Assembly: GCA_022785155.1 (NCBI GenBank)
Contig: JALFRH010000068.1
Coordinates: forward strand, 1-10,617
Source of the DNA: Spirochaetales bacterium
GTDB lineage: Bacteria > Spirochaetota > Spirochaetia > Sphaerochaetales > Sphaerochaetaceae
Length of the DNA: 10,617 nucleotides
Direction: 5' to 3'
Below, piece after piece: positions 1 through 6,102 of the stretch. Both the position numbers and the translations under genes were made by a program. A model generated the notes under the pieces. That model ran no database searches, was not told the DNA's origin, and saw only the letters and a list, made by a program, of their open reading frames with translations. Every line of letters starts with the position of its first letter. Position 1 is the first letter of the stretch.

Positions 1-729
1 ATTACAAGACTTGACAATGTCTCCTTCACGGCAAATTCCGGTGAAATCCTGGGTGTAGCCGCCATTGCAGGTAGTGGACAGAAGGAACTCTTGGAATGCA
101 TGACAGGCCTATATCCCATCAAATCCGGCTCCATTGAATATATCGACCCAAAGAGCGGAGAGAGAAAAGATCTGGTAGGTCTGGCTCCAATGAAGATCAG
201 GCAGCTTGGTGTGGGAATGGCCTTTGTTCCTGAAGATAGACTTGGAATGGGTCTTGTGGGTTCCATGGGTATGACCAGTAACATGATGTTGAGGTCCTGG
301 AGAAATGGCAAATCCATCTTCTTCAACAAAAAAGACCCTGAAAAGTTGGCTAAGAAAATATGGGACGATCTGGAGGTTGTGACTCCAAGTACCGAATTCC
401 CTGTAAGAAGAATGAGTGGTGGAAATATCCAGAAAGTTCTTGTTGGAAGAGAAATCGCCTCCCAGCCAAATGTGCTTCTCACAGCTTATGCCGTCAGAGG
501 TCTGGATATAAACACATCATATACAATCTACAACCTTCTTACAGAGCAGAAAATGAAGGGTGTAGCTGTAATATATGTAGGAGAAGAATTGGATGTTCTT
601 CTTGAGCTCTGCGATAGAATTCTCGTTCTCTGCGGGGGAAAAGTAAGTGGAATCGTAGATGCACGTACCACCACCAAGGAAGAAGTGGGCTTTATGATGA
701 CCAGTCTTGGTGGAAAGGAGGAGATGTAA
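1..729 (+). CDS. ABC transporter ATP-binding protein, nucleoside/BMP type (C-terminal half, 5' truncated)
   Basis: The frame is open from base 1, giving 242 residues that correspond to the second nucleotide-binding domain of a roughly 500-residue twin-NBD ATPase (RbsA/YufO/PnrC type). Such proteins energise import of sugars or nucleosides at the cytoplasmic face. Visible parts are a Walker A-like loop GVAAIAGSGQK (about residues 18-28), FVPEDR (75-80), the ABC signature RMSGGNIQK (137-145) and RGLD (166-169). The Walker B Asp and catalytic Glu positions are Ala162 and Tyr163 (LLTAYAVRGLD), and the H-loop His is absent (YVGEELD). A degenerate second site is known in this family, where the first NBD does the hydrolysis; that first NBD lies outside the window. 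The stop overlaps the next ATG by 1 bp, so it is co-translated with the permeases. The family call is firm; the substrate is inferred from the neighbours. Confidence 0.93.
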   Translation: MTRLDNVSFTANSGEILGVAAIAGSGQKELLECMTGLYPIKSGSIEYIDPKSGERKDLVGLAPMKIRQLGVGMAFVPEDRLGMGLVGSMGMTSNMMLRSWRNGKSIFFNKKDPEKLAKKIWDDLEVVTPSTEFPVRRMSGGNIQKVLVGREIASQPNVLLTAYAVRGLDINTSYTIYNLLTEQKMKGVAVIYVGEELDVLLELCDRILVLCGGKVSGIVDARTTTKEEVGFMMTSLGGKEEM

Positions 730-1820
730 TGGAAGACGCTAAGAAAACTCCACTTATCAGGCTCTCCAAGAGAGATGCAATGGATCCGAAGAAAGTCTGG
801 GCTATCAGAATAGGTTCCATATTGGTCGCCCTTATCATCGGTTGTATTCCTATTCTTATTACAGGAAACAATCCTTTCAAAGCATATGCAGTGATAATAA
901 AGGGTTCTTTGGGCACATCCTTCTATTTCAAGCAGACTCTGAAGAATGCTATTCCTCTACTGGGATGTGCACTGGCTATCGCTCCATGTTTCAAGATGCG
1001 TTTCTGGAATATTGGAGGAGAAGGACAGATTACTGCAGGAGCTATTTTCGCTTCCTTCTTCGCCATAAACTTTGCTTCAAAGCTACCTCATGTGCCTCTA
1101 TTGTTGGTCATGGGTCTTGCAGCTGCTGTGGGCGGAGCCATTTGGGCAGCCATCCCGGGTTTCTTCAAAGCAAAGTACAATACAAATGAAACACTCTTTA
1201 CTTTGATGATGAACTATATAGCCATAGGTATTATCTCCTGGCTTCAGGGAGGTCCATGGGAAGGAAGACCAGGAACACAGCAGATTCCTCTCTTTAATAA
1301 AAACGCCCTCCTTCCTTCAGTCTTCGGTCTGCATATCGGTTGGATAATCGTATTGGTTCTCGTAGCTTTGATGCATATCTATATGAACTACACGAAGCAG
1401 GGATATGAAATATCTGTAATCGGCGACAGCTACAATACAGCCAGATATGCAGGTATGAACGTTGGCTGGGTTATGGTAAGGACGATGTTGGTTTCCGGTG
1501 CAATTTGTGGAATCGTCGGCTTTATCCTGGTATCAGGCCAGAACAAGACCATCACTTCCGGTGTTGCAGGAGGCGTGGGCTTTACAGCCATTACAGTAGC
1601 TTGGCTTGGTCACCTCAATGCCTTTGCAATGATCATAATCTCTATGATCCTTGCCATCCTGACTGTAGGATCCAGCTATCTGCAGCAGACTCTCGGAGTT
1701 CCTTCCGCCATAAGCGAAATCGTTTCTGGAATTCTCCTCTTCTCTATGCTCGGATGTGAATTCTTCATCAACTATCAGATGACCTTCCGTTCCAAGGTCA
1801 AGAAGGAGGTTAAGGCATGA
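729..1820 (+). CDS. ABC transporter permease, YufP/PnrD-like (nucleoside/BMP importer)
   Basis: A 363-residue polytopic membrane protein of the BPD_transp_2 (RbsC/YufP) family, forming half of the translocation path. A cytoplasmic, basic N-terminus precedes the first membrane segment (about 23-46). The family landmark NIGGEGQ is at 94-100, followed by KYNTNETLFTLMMNYIA (149-165), which matches the conserved NE..tlMmNyIA segment of nucleoside permeases. GVGFTAITVAWLGHLNA (282-298) is the conserved late loop. Length is normal for the larger of the two permeases. The ATG overlaps the ATPase stop (taATG) and is preceded by GGAGG at 717-721 with a 7-base spacer, supporting this start. The 3' end overlaps the next gene by 4 bp. 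It should pair with the second permease and the upstream ATPase. Purine nucleoside import is the best inference, from the Treponema pallidum PnrABCDE and Bacillus Yuf systems. Confidence 0.93.
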   Translation: MEDAKKTPLIRLSKRDAMDPKKVWAIRIGSILVALIIGCIPILITGNNPFKAYAVIIKGSLGTSFYFKQTLKNAIPLLGCALAIAPCFKMRFWNIGGEGQITAGAIFASFFAINFASKLPHVPLLLVMGLAAAVGGAIWAAIPGFFKAKYNTNETLFTLMMNYIAIGIISWLQGGPWEGRPGTQQIPLFNKNALLPSVFGLHIGWIIVLVLVALMHIYMNYTKQGYEISVIGDSYNTARYAGMNVGWVMVRTMLVSGAICGIVGFILVSGQNKTITSGVAGGVGFTAITVAWLGHLNAFAMIIISMILAILTVGSSYLQQTLGVPSAISEIVSGILLFSMLGCEFFINYQMTFRSKVKKEVKA

Positions 1821-2803
1821 ATACTTTGATTGCTCTATTGGCTGCAGCAGGTAGTTTCGGTACCGTATTGATGTTCGGTACCTTGGGAGAAATCCTTACA
1901 GAGAAATCGGGAAGCCTCAACCTTGGAGTTGAAGGAATCATGTATATGGGTGGAGCCTTCGGACTGGCAGGAGCATATGCTTATGAAGCAGCTGTGGGAG
2001 TAGGATCATCCAATGGGCTTGTAGCAATTATATGCGCCATCCTGGCTTCCTTTGCCGTCGGAGCCTTCGCCGGCCTCCTTTTCTCATTCATCACTGTTAC
2101 TCTCAGGGCCAATCAGAACGTAACAGGTCTTGCCCTTACAATCTTTGGAACAGGAGTGGCAAAGTTTGCAGGTGAGTATATGAGACACATTGTCGGTGGC
2201 TTCGTTACACTGTCAAACCCTCTCAAAGAGGCCTTCTCCTTCGTTCCATTCCCTCAATTCATGAGAAATATCCCGTTTGTAGGACCGGTATTGTTCTCTC
2301 AGCCATTCTTCTTCTATCTGGCGATAATACTTGCAATATCCATGCATCTGTTTTTGCAGAAGACAAAGACAGGTCTCTATCTCAGATCTGTAGGTGAGTC
2401 TCCTGTTACAGCAGATGCTGCAGGTATCAACATGACCATGTATCGTTATGTAGCCACAATCATCGGAGGAGGTATCTCTGCCGTAGGAGGTATGGTTTAT
2501 GTCATGACAACCGGCGGATGTACATGGAATGAATCTTCTCTCGGTGGTATCGGCTGGCTTGCAGTTGCACTTGTAATCTTCTGTATGTGGAGACCTCTCA
2601 ATGCAATCTGGGGTGCTTTCCTCTTCGGTGCATTGAAGATCCTGTATCTCAGACTACTTCTTCCGTTCTTCCCTACAGAACTCTACAAGATGGTTCCTTA
2701 TGTGGTAACGCTGGTTGTCCTTGTTGTTACAAGTATGCGCAACTCCCGTGATAAGCAGCCACCTGCAGCTTTGGGACTGAATTATTTCAGAGAGGACCGC
2801 TGA
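1817..2803 (+). CDS. ABC transporter permease, YufQ/PnrE-like (nucleoside/BMP importer)
   Basis: A 328-residue polytopic inner-membrane protein of the same permease superfamily, corresponding to the smaller partner of the pair. Diagnostic segments are EKSGSLNLGVEGIMYMGGAFG (residues 29-49), NQNVTGLALTIFG (99-111) and a conserved GESPVTADAAG segment before the last third of the protein. The ATGA overlap with the previous gene and GGAGG at 1805-1809 with a 7-base spacer fix the start and indicate translational coupling. It would form a heterodimeric channel with the upstream permease. The stop is followed after 15 bases by a hairpin and then by a separately promoted binding-protein gene. No broken or missing parts are seen. 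Confidence 0.93.
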   Translation: MNTLIALLAAAGSFGTVLMFGTLGEILTEKSGSLNLGVEGIMYMGGAFGLAGAYAYEAAVGVGSSNGLVAIICAILASFAVGAFAGLLFSFITVTLRANQNVTGLALTIFGTGVAKFAGEYMRHIVGGFVTLSNPLKEAFSFVPFPQFMRNIPFVGPVLFSQPFFFYLAIILAISMHLFLQKTKTGLYLRSVGESPVTADAAGINMTMYRYVATIIGGGISAVGGMVYVMTTGGCTWNESSLGGIGWLAVALVIFCMWRPLNAIWGAFLFGALKILYLRLLLPFFPTELYKMVPYVVTLVVLVVTSMRNSRDKQPPAALGLNYFREDR

Positions 2804-2818
2804 TTAGTCATTTCTATT

Positions 2819-2842
2819 CCGTACCATGGCTCCATGGTGCGG
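2819..2842 (+). terminator. Hairpin after the permease operon (weak terminator or processing stem)
   Basis: CCGTACCATGG (2819-2829) pairs with CCATGGTGCGG (2832-2842), 11 pairs with one G-T wobble across a very short centre; in RNA the loop would be GCTC. What follows is GATAAATGAATATTAATTT, AT-rich but without a real T run. It may therefore attenuate, or protect the permease mRNA 3' end, rather than stop transcription fully. Some read-through into the binding-protein gene is plausible. Confidence 0.5.
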
Positions 2843-2889
2843 GATAAATGAATATTAATTTAGTAAAACATTAAAATAAAAGATTATAA

Positions 2890-2914
2890 TTGTGTAAAAA
2901 ATCACTTTACACAA
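2890..2914. promoter_or_regulatory. Perfect 9-bp dyad, candidate operator at the BMP gene promoter
   Basis: TTGTGTAAA (2890-2898) and TTTACACAA (2906-2914) are exact reverse complements separated by 7 bases. The right arm contains the proposed -35 (TTTACA). The dyad centre lies near -40 relative to the predicted transcription start, where a repressor would block polymerase or a class II activator could contact it. The family of the regulator cannot be told from the sequence. Confidence 0.55.
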
Positions 2915-2935
2915 CTTAAATTGGGAAAGTATTAT
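2906..2935 (+). promoter_or_regulatory. Sigma70-type promoter for the BMP substrate-binding protein
   Basis: TTTACA (2906-2911) and TATTAT (2930-2935) are separated by 18 bases and each differs from the sigma70 consensus at one position. Very AT-rich DNA upstream (2844-2890) could act as an UP element. Predicted start of transcription is near 2942, giving a leader of about 39 bases that contains a small GCC-GAAA-GGC hairpin (2953-2962) and the Shine-Dalgarno AGGAG at 2970-2974. A second TATACT at 2941-2946 has no good -35. Confidence 0.55.
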
Positions 2936-2980
2936 TTTTGTATACTACTTCAGCCGAAAGGCAGAAAATAGGAGAAAACA

Positions 2981-4192
2981 ATGAAAAAAACACTTGCTAT
3001 CGCACTCGCTCTTCTCATGTGCTTCTCTCTGTTTGCACAGGGCGCCGGTGAAGCCCCAGCAGAGAAGAAAGCCACAAAGATCGGTTTTGTCGTAATTGGA
3101 AGCGAAAACGACCAGGGTTATACTTATAACTTCATGAATGGTATGAACGCAGCTATGGATAAGCTTAAGGCTGACGGCTACGATGTTGTCCTTTCTGTAA
3201 AGAGAGACATCAACGAGGATGCAGGCTGTGTCGATGCCAACCTCAGTCTCGCTGCCGAAGGATGCGAAGTCATCTTCAACAACTCCTATGGTTTCGAGCA
3301 GTATATGCAGCAGGCAGCTGATGAGTTCCCAAATGTCAAGTTTGTATCCCTTACAAACTGTGGATCTCAGACAGACGGCAGAGACAACACATATAACGCA
3401 TTCGCAGCTATCTACGAAGGAAGATATGTTGCAGGTGTTGCAGCAGGTCTCAAGCTCCAGCAGCTCATCGATGAAGGAAAGATTAAGGCAGAAGAAGCAG
3501 TAATCGGTTATGTCGGCGCATTCTCATTTGCAGAAGTCATCTCCGGTATGACATCTTACTATCTTGGTGCAAGAAGCGTATGTCCAAGCGTAACAATGAA
3601 GGTTCAGTTCGTAGGCTCATGGTCAGACCCGACACTGGAAGCAGAAGCAGCTAAGGCTCTCATCGATAAGGGTGCTGTAATGATCAGCCAGCATTCTGAT
3701 AACACAACTCCAGCTACAACAGCTCAGGAAAGAGGTGTATTCCACACAGGTTACAACAACGACATGACTGGCGTTGCTCCTAAGGCTTCCCTCCTTTCTT
3801 GCAGAATCGACTGGACAAACTACTTCTACACATTCATCGCAAACTACATCAACGGTGTTGAGAACCCATCTGACTACTGTGGTGAAATGGCTAAGGGTGA
3901 AGTTGTCGTCACAGAACTCAACGAAGCTATTGCTGCTCCTGGAACAAAGGAAAAGCTTGCTGAAGTCGAAGCTAAGATCGCCAGCGGAGAAATCCAGGTA
4001 TTCGATACATCAACATTCACAGTCGAAGGTAAGGAACTTACACACGCATTTGCTCTCGATACAAATGGTGACTTTACTCCAGATTCAGAAGAAGCAGTAT
4101 TCGACGGTGCATTCCATGAATCCTACTTCCAGTCTGCTCCATACTTTGCTATCAGCATCGATGGAATCGAGTGGCTCAACGCTAAATACTAA
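2981..4192 (+). CDS. BMP-family (PnrA/TmpC-like) substrate-binding protein of ABC importer
   Basis: A 403-residue exported protein that should capture a nucleoside-type ligand and deliver it to the permeases encoded just upstream. The signal peptide is residues 1 to about 19-20 (MKKTLAIALALLMCFSLFAQ). LLMC at 11-14 could serve as a loose spirochaetal lipobox, but a type I cleavage after FA is equally possible, so lipidation is unsettled. BMP landmarks are GFVVIGSENDQGYTYNF (35-51), the segment ending in FPNVKFVSLT (116-125), AAIYEGRYVAGVAAG (142-156), IGYVGAF (175-181), GSWSDP (212-217) and ISQHSDNTTPA (235-245). The protein is somewhat longer than common PnrA proteins (about 330-360), with an EF-hand-like LDTNGDFTPDSEE stretch at 359-371. 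It has its own promoter and terminator. Codon use favours AAG, AAC and CTC, suggesting high expression. Ligand identity is inference. Confidence 0.93.
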   Translation: MKKTLAIALALLMCFSLFAQGAGEAPAEKKATKIGFVVIGSENDQGYTYNFMNGMNAAMDKLKADGYDVVLSVKRDINEDAGCVDANLSLAAEGCEVIFNNSYGFEQYMQQAADEFPNVKFVSLTNCGSQTDGRDNTYNAFAAIYEGRYVAGVAAGLKLQQLIDEGKIKAEEAVIGYVGAFSFAEVISGMTSYYLGARSVCPSVTMKVQFVGSWSDPTLEAEAAKALIDKGAVMISQHSDNTTPATTAQERGVFHTGYNNDMTGVAPKASLLSCRIDWTNYFYTFIANYINGVENPSDYCGEMAKGEVVVTELNEAIAAPGTKEKLAEVEAKIASGEIQVFDTSTFTVEGKELTHAFALDTNGDFTPDSEEAVFDGAFHESYFQSAPYFAISIDGIEWLNAKY

Positions 4193-4206
4193 TCTCTTCG
4201 ACAAAG

Positions 4207-4241
4207 AGAAGTGGCATGGCTTAGGTCATGCCATTTTATTT
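4207..4241 (+). terminator. Intrinsic terminator of the BMP gene
   Basis: TGGCATG (4212-4218) pairs with CATGCCA (4227-4233) around an 8-base loop, followed by TTTTATTT (4234-4241). The A-rich left flank (AGAAG) can extend the stem into the T run. A small extra hairpin, TCTCTT-N5-AAGAGA (4193-4209), starts right at the stop codon. Confidence 0.8.
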
Positions 4242-4311
4242 GCCCCTACATTCTGTCATCAATCTATCCTGTCATCCCGCAAGACACTCAATTACATTGC
4301 TTTTGTGATTC

Positions 4312-4354
4312 TATTTGTCAATTATGTGTAGGTATTAAAGAGAATATTTGTCAA
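4312..4354 (+). repeat. Direct repeat TATTTGTCAA x2 upstream of the small membrane-protein gene
   Basis: The 10-mer TATTTGTCAA occurs at 4312-4321 and 4345-4354, 33 bp apart, close to three helical turns. The second copy sits in an 11-bp palindrome ATTTG-T-CAAAT (4346-4356). TTGTCA within each copy resembles a -35 box, but no good -10 lies at the right distance, so the promoter of the following gene is not settled. Apart from the terminator and this repeat, I see nothing else in the 224-bp gap. Confidence 0.4.
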
Positions 4355-4416
4355 ATGAAAGGGAAGTGTTGTTTTAAGAAAAAAATGAAGTTAGATTGTT
4401 TTTGGAGGCAAAGAAA

Positions 4417-4761
4417 ATGATAAAAGAATCTGCATTAAGAAAATTTGCCTTGGTTTTTGGTATTCTATGTACCATTGGTTTTATCGTGTGCCTGGCATTT
4501 GCCGTCACTCTCCCTCGTTCTGCTGTATACAACACTGTATTAGGAACTGTAAGGGCAACCAGTTCAGGTTCCTTTGACATAAACTTCCTCGCTCCGATCA
4601 TTATTCTTATTATGGGTGCATATGTAGGTTTTTCCATGTTCGCATGTATCAGAAGTGATAAGAAGCCGGAAAGAAAAGAGAAAGAGTGCAAGTGTGGTGA
4701 AAAACCAGAAATAAGCGTTCTTCATGAAAGTGAAGAGAAAAAAGAAGAGAGTGGTGTCTAA
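4417..4761 (+). CDS. Small two-TM membrane protein of unknown function
   Basis: A 114-residue protein that I do not recognise. The ATG is chosen because GGAGG (4404-4408) precedes it by 8 bases; an upstream TTG in the same frame lies before that site and is unlikely. Residues about 9-32 form one membrane segment (KFALVFGILCTIGFIVCLAFAV) and about 57-78 a second (FLAPIIILIMGAYVGFSMFACI), separated by a short polar loop of about 25 residues. The C-terminal 35 residues are highly charged (DKKPERKEKE, later EEKKEE) and contain a CKCGEK cluster that could bind a metal or be a stray feature. By the positive-inside rule both ends are probably cytoplasmic. It stands alone between two terminators, so context gives no function. 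Confidence 0.75.
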   Translation: MIKESALRKFALVFGILCTIGFIVCLAFAVTLPRSAVYNTVLGTVRATSSGSFDINFLAPIIILIMGAYVGFSMFACIRSDKKPERKEKECKCGEKPEISVLHESEEKKEESGV

Positions 4762-4770
4762 GCCACTCTC
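4738..4770 (-). terminator. Intrinsic terminator for rlmI, embedded in the end of the opposite gene
   Basis: Read on the - strand, GAGAGTGG (4770-4763) pairs with CCACTCTC (4754-4747) around an 8-base loop and is followed by TTCTTTTTT (complement of 4738-4746). The hairpin contains the stop codon (4759-4761) and last codons of the + strand small membrane-protein gene. Confidence 0.7.
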
Positions 4771-4775
4771 CTGAG

Positions 4776-4801
4776 TCCCGGGAAACCGGGATTATTTTTT
4801 T
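4776..4801 (+). terminator. Intrinsic terminator of the small membrane-protein gene
   Basis: TCCCGG (4776-4781), GAAA tetraloop, CCGGGA (4786-4791), then TTATTTTTTT. The T run encodes the last residues and stop codon of rlmI on the other strand, so the terminator overlaps that gene's 3' end. Confidence 0.8.
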
Positions 4802-6021
4802 ATGACCCTCAATATAAAACCCTTCAGGTATTGGCTCTCAGGGAATGAGAGGCGCTGAGGATGGTCCGAACCTTGGGATAGGGTTTCAAGTATCTGTACT
4901 TCAGCCCCTATATCGGAGGCGGCCCAACTTAATGTAAGGAGAAAGTTTTCTCTTGTCATGGCTCCGGAGCAGGAGAAAGTTGCAATTATTCCTCCGTTTT
5001 TGATCTTCATCATTGCAACCCTGTTGAGATCTTTATATGCCCTTGTGGCATTCTCCAGTTTTCCCTTTGTCTGGGCAAGCTTTGGAGGATCAAGAATGAT
5101 TACATCATATTTATTCTCTTCCATGGCTCTGACATATTCAAAACAGTCGTAGGCCTCTATCTCGACTTTGTTTCTTGACTCCAATGGCAGTGTGCCTTTG
5201 TTTTCATTTAGGTGGATTTGATACAAAAGATGCCTCAATGCTGATTCTGAGGAATCTACAGCCTTTACGCTCTTTGCTCCAGCTCTAAGGGCATGGAGGG
5301 TAAAGCCTCCTGTATATGAGCATACATCCAAGACATCTTTATCTTTTACATACTTCTCAATGGCCTTTCTGTTGTCTCTTTGGTCGCAGTAGAATCCGGA
5401 CTTCTGTCCCTTTCCTGGTGTGACTTCATACCATATCCCACTTTCAAGAAAGAGAGTGTTCTCCAGTTCATCTTTGCCTGGCGACACTTCTTTTCCTCCT
5501 ACAAAGTATCTTACTTTGTCTGAAAGGCCTTCTGATGAAGAATAGAAGGGGTCCGTAGTGACCTGTATCCTTGATGGTGAAAGAAGCTTTGTCAATGTAG
5601 AAATGATCACTGGTAGAAAATGGTCTGCAAAACGGGAAGATATGATTATCCTTATTTCCCTGCCATAGGTATCGGCGGCAACACCTGGAATGAAGTCGGC
5701 TTCACCATGAATAAGGCGGAAGCAGGTGGTATCTGGAGAAGAGAAGAAGTCTTTTCTTCTAAGCACGGCCTCCTTTACCAATCTTTCTACAAATGCTTCG
5801 TCTGTGTCTTCATCCGGGTCCCAGGTGAGAAGATGAAGAATAATGTGGGACTTTTCATCGTACCAGCCCTTTGCGATGAATATGCCCTCGTTATTATATA
5901 CATTAGCCCAATCTGCAGTTGTAAATGAAGGGACAACTTTATCTATGGCGCCGGAGAAAACCCAAGGATGGTGCTTCTCCAACTGTTTTTCCTTTCCCTT
6001 TCCTATTCTGATGGAATACAT
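4792..6021 (-). CDS. rlmI: Class I SAM-dependent rRNA methyltransferase, RlmI-like (23S rRNA m5C)
   Basis: A 409-residue protein matching the RlmI/YccW family, which in E. coli methylates C1962 of 23S rRNA using S-adenosylmethionine. The N-terminal PUA domain is visible (HHPWVFSGAIDKV about 17-29), then the central segment GQKSGFYCDQRDNR (205-218), then the Rossmann methyltransferase. That has motif I VLDVCSYTGGF (230-240), acidic D256, DPPK (311-314), and the FSCSG motif (349-353) that carries the candidate catalytic cysteine. SQGSDHPQ (382-389) is also typical. Length is normal. The start is the ATG at 6021, with Shine-Dalgarno GGAGG at 6031-6027, 5 bases before it; an in-frame TTG 12 bases upstream overlaps the ribosome site and is rejected. 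The gene is divergent from the HAD phosphatase. Exact target base is by family inference. Confidence 0.92.
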   Translation of the reverse strand: MYSIRIGKGKEKQLEKHHPWVFSGAIDKVVPSFTTADWANVYNNEGIFIAKGWYDEKSHIILHLLTWDPDEDTDEAFVERLVKEAVLRRKDFFSSPDTTCFRLIHGEADFIPGVAADTYGREIRIIISSRFADHFLPVIISTLTKLLSPSRIQVTTDPFYSSSEGLSDKVRYFVGGKEVSPGKDELENTLFLESGIWYEVTPGKGQKSGFYCDQRDNRKAIEKYVKDKDVLDVCSYTGGFTLHALRAGAKSVKAVDSSESALRHLLYQIHLNENKGTLPLESRNKVEIEAYDCFEYVRAMEENKYDVIILDPPKLAQTKGKLENATRAYKDLNRVAMMKIKNGGIIATFSCSGAMTRENFLLTLSWAASDIGAEVQILETLSQGSDHPQRLSFPESQYLKGFILRVIKK

Positions 6022-6037
6022 TTTATCCTCCAAAATG

Positions 6038-6066
6038 AGGATAGATGATTAATCCTTTCGCTACAA
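6038..6066 (-). promoter_or_regulatory. Possible promoter for rlmI
   Basis: On the - strand TTGTAG (6066-6061) and TATCCT (6043-6038) are spaced by 17 bases. Both hexamers are only partial matches, but this is the best pair in the short divergent gap, and would start transcription just upstream of the Shine-Dalgarno sequence. Confidence 0.3.
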
Positions 6067-6090
6067 GTTCCCTTAGCGTATCCAGTTGTA

Positions 6091-6096
6091 TATAAT
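6091..6096 (+). promoter_or_regulatory. Consensus -10 box immediately before the HAD phosphatase ATG
   Basis: A perfect TATAAT at 6091-6096 ends 6 bases before the ATG at 6103. Transcription would start at or next to the start codon. No Shine-Dalgarno sequence is present in the preceding 25 bases and no strong -35 is seen (TTCCCT at 6068-6073, 17-base spacer), so a leaderless mRNA is likely. Confidence 0.5.
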
Positions 6097-6102
6097 CGAT
6101 GT

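Noticed and set aside
2804..2980. Possible purine riboswitch ahead of the BMP gene
   Set aside because: The promoter appears to lie within this gap, leaving a leader of only about 39 bases; no three-way-junction aptamer pattern is visible.
3017..3022. Definite lipoprotein lipobox in the BMP protein
   Set aside because: LLMC at residues 11-14 is followed by hydrophobic FSLFA, unusual for a lipid-modified Cys; a type I signal peptide fits as well, so lipidation is not claimed.
3774..4331. 185-residue + strand open frame overlapping the BMP gene
   Set aside because: Out of frame with the clearly conserved BMP protein; Ser/Thr/Leu-rich composition typical of a shadow frame, and it crosses the terminator.
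4374..4691. 105-residue - strand frame opposite the small membrane protein
   Set aside because: No ribosome site or recognisable domain; the + strand frame has a strong ribosome site, TM pattern and terminator.
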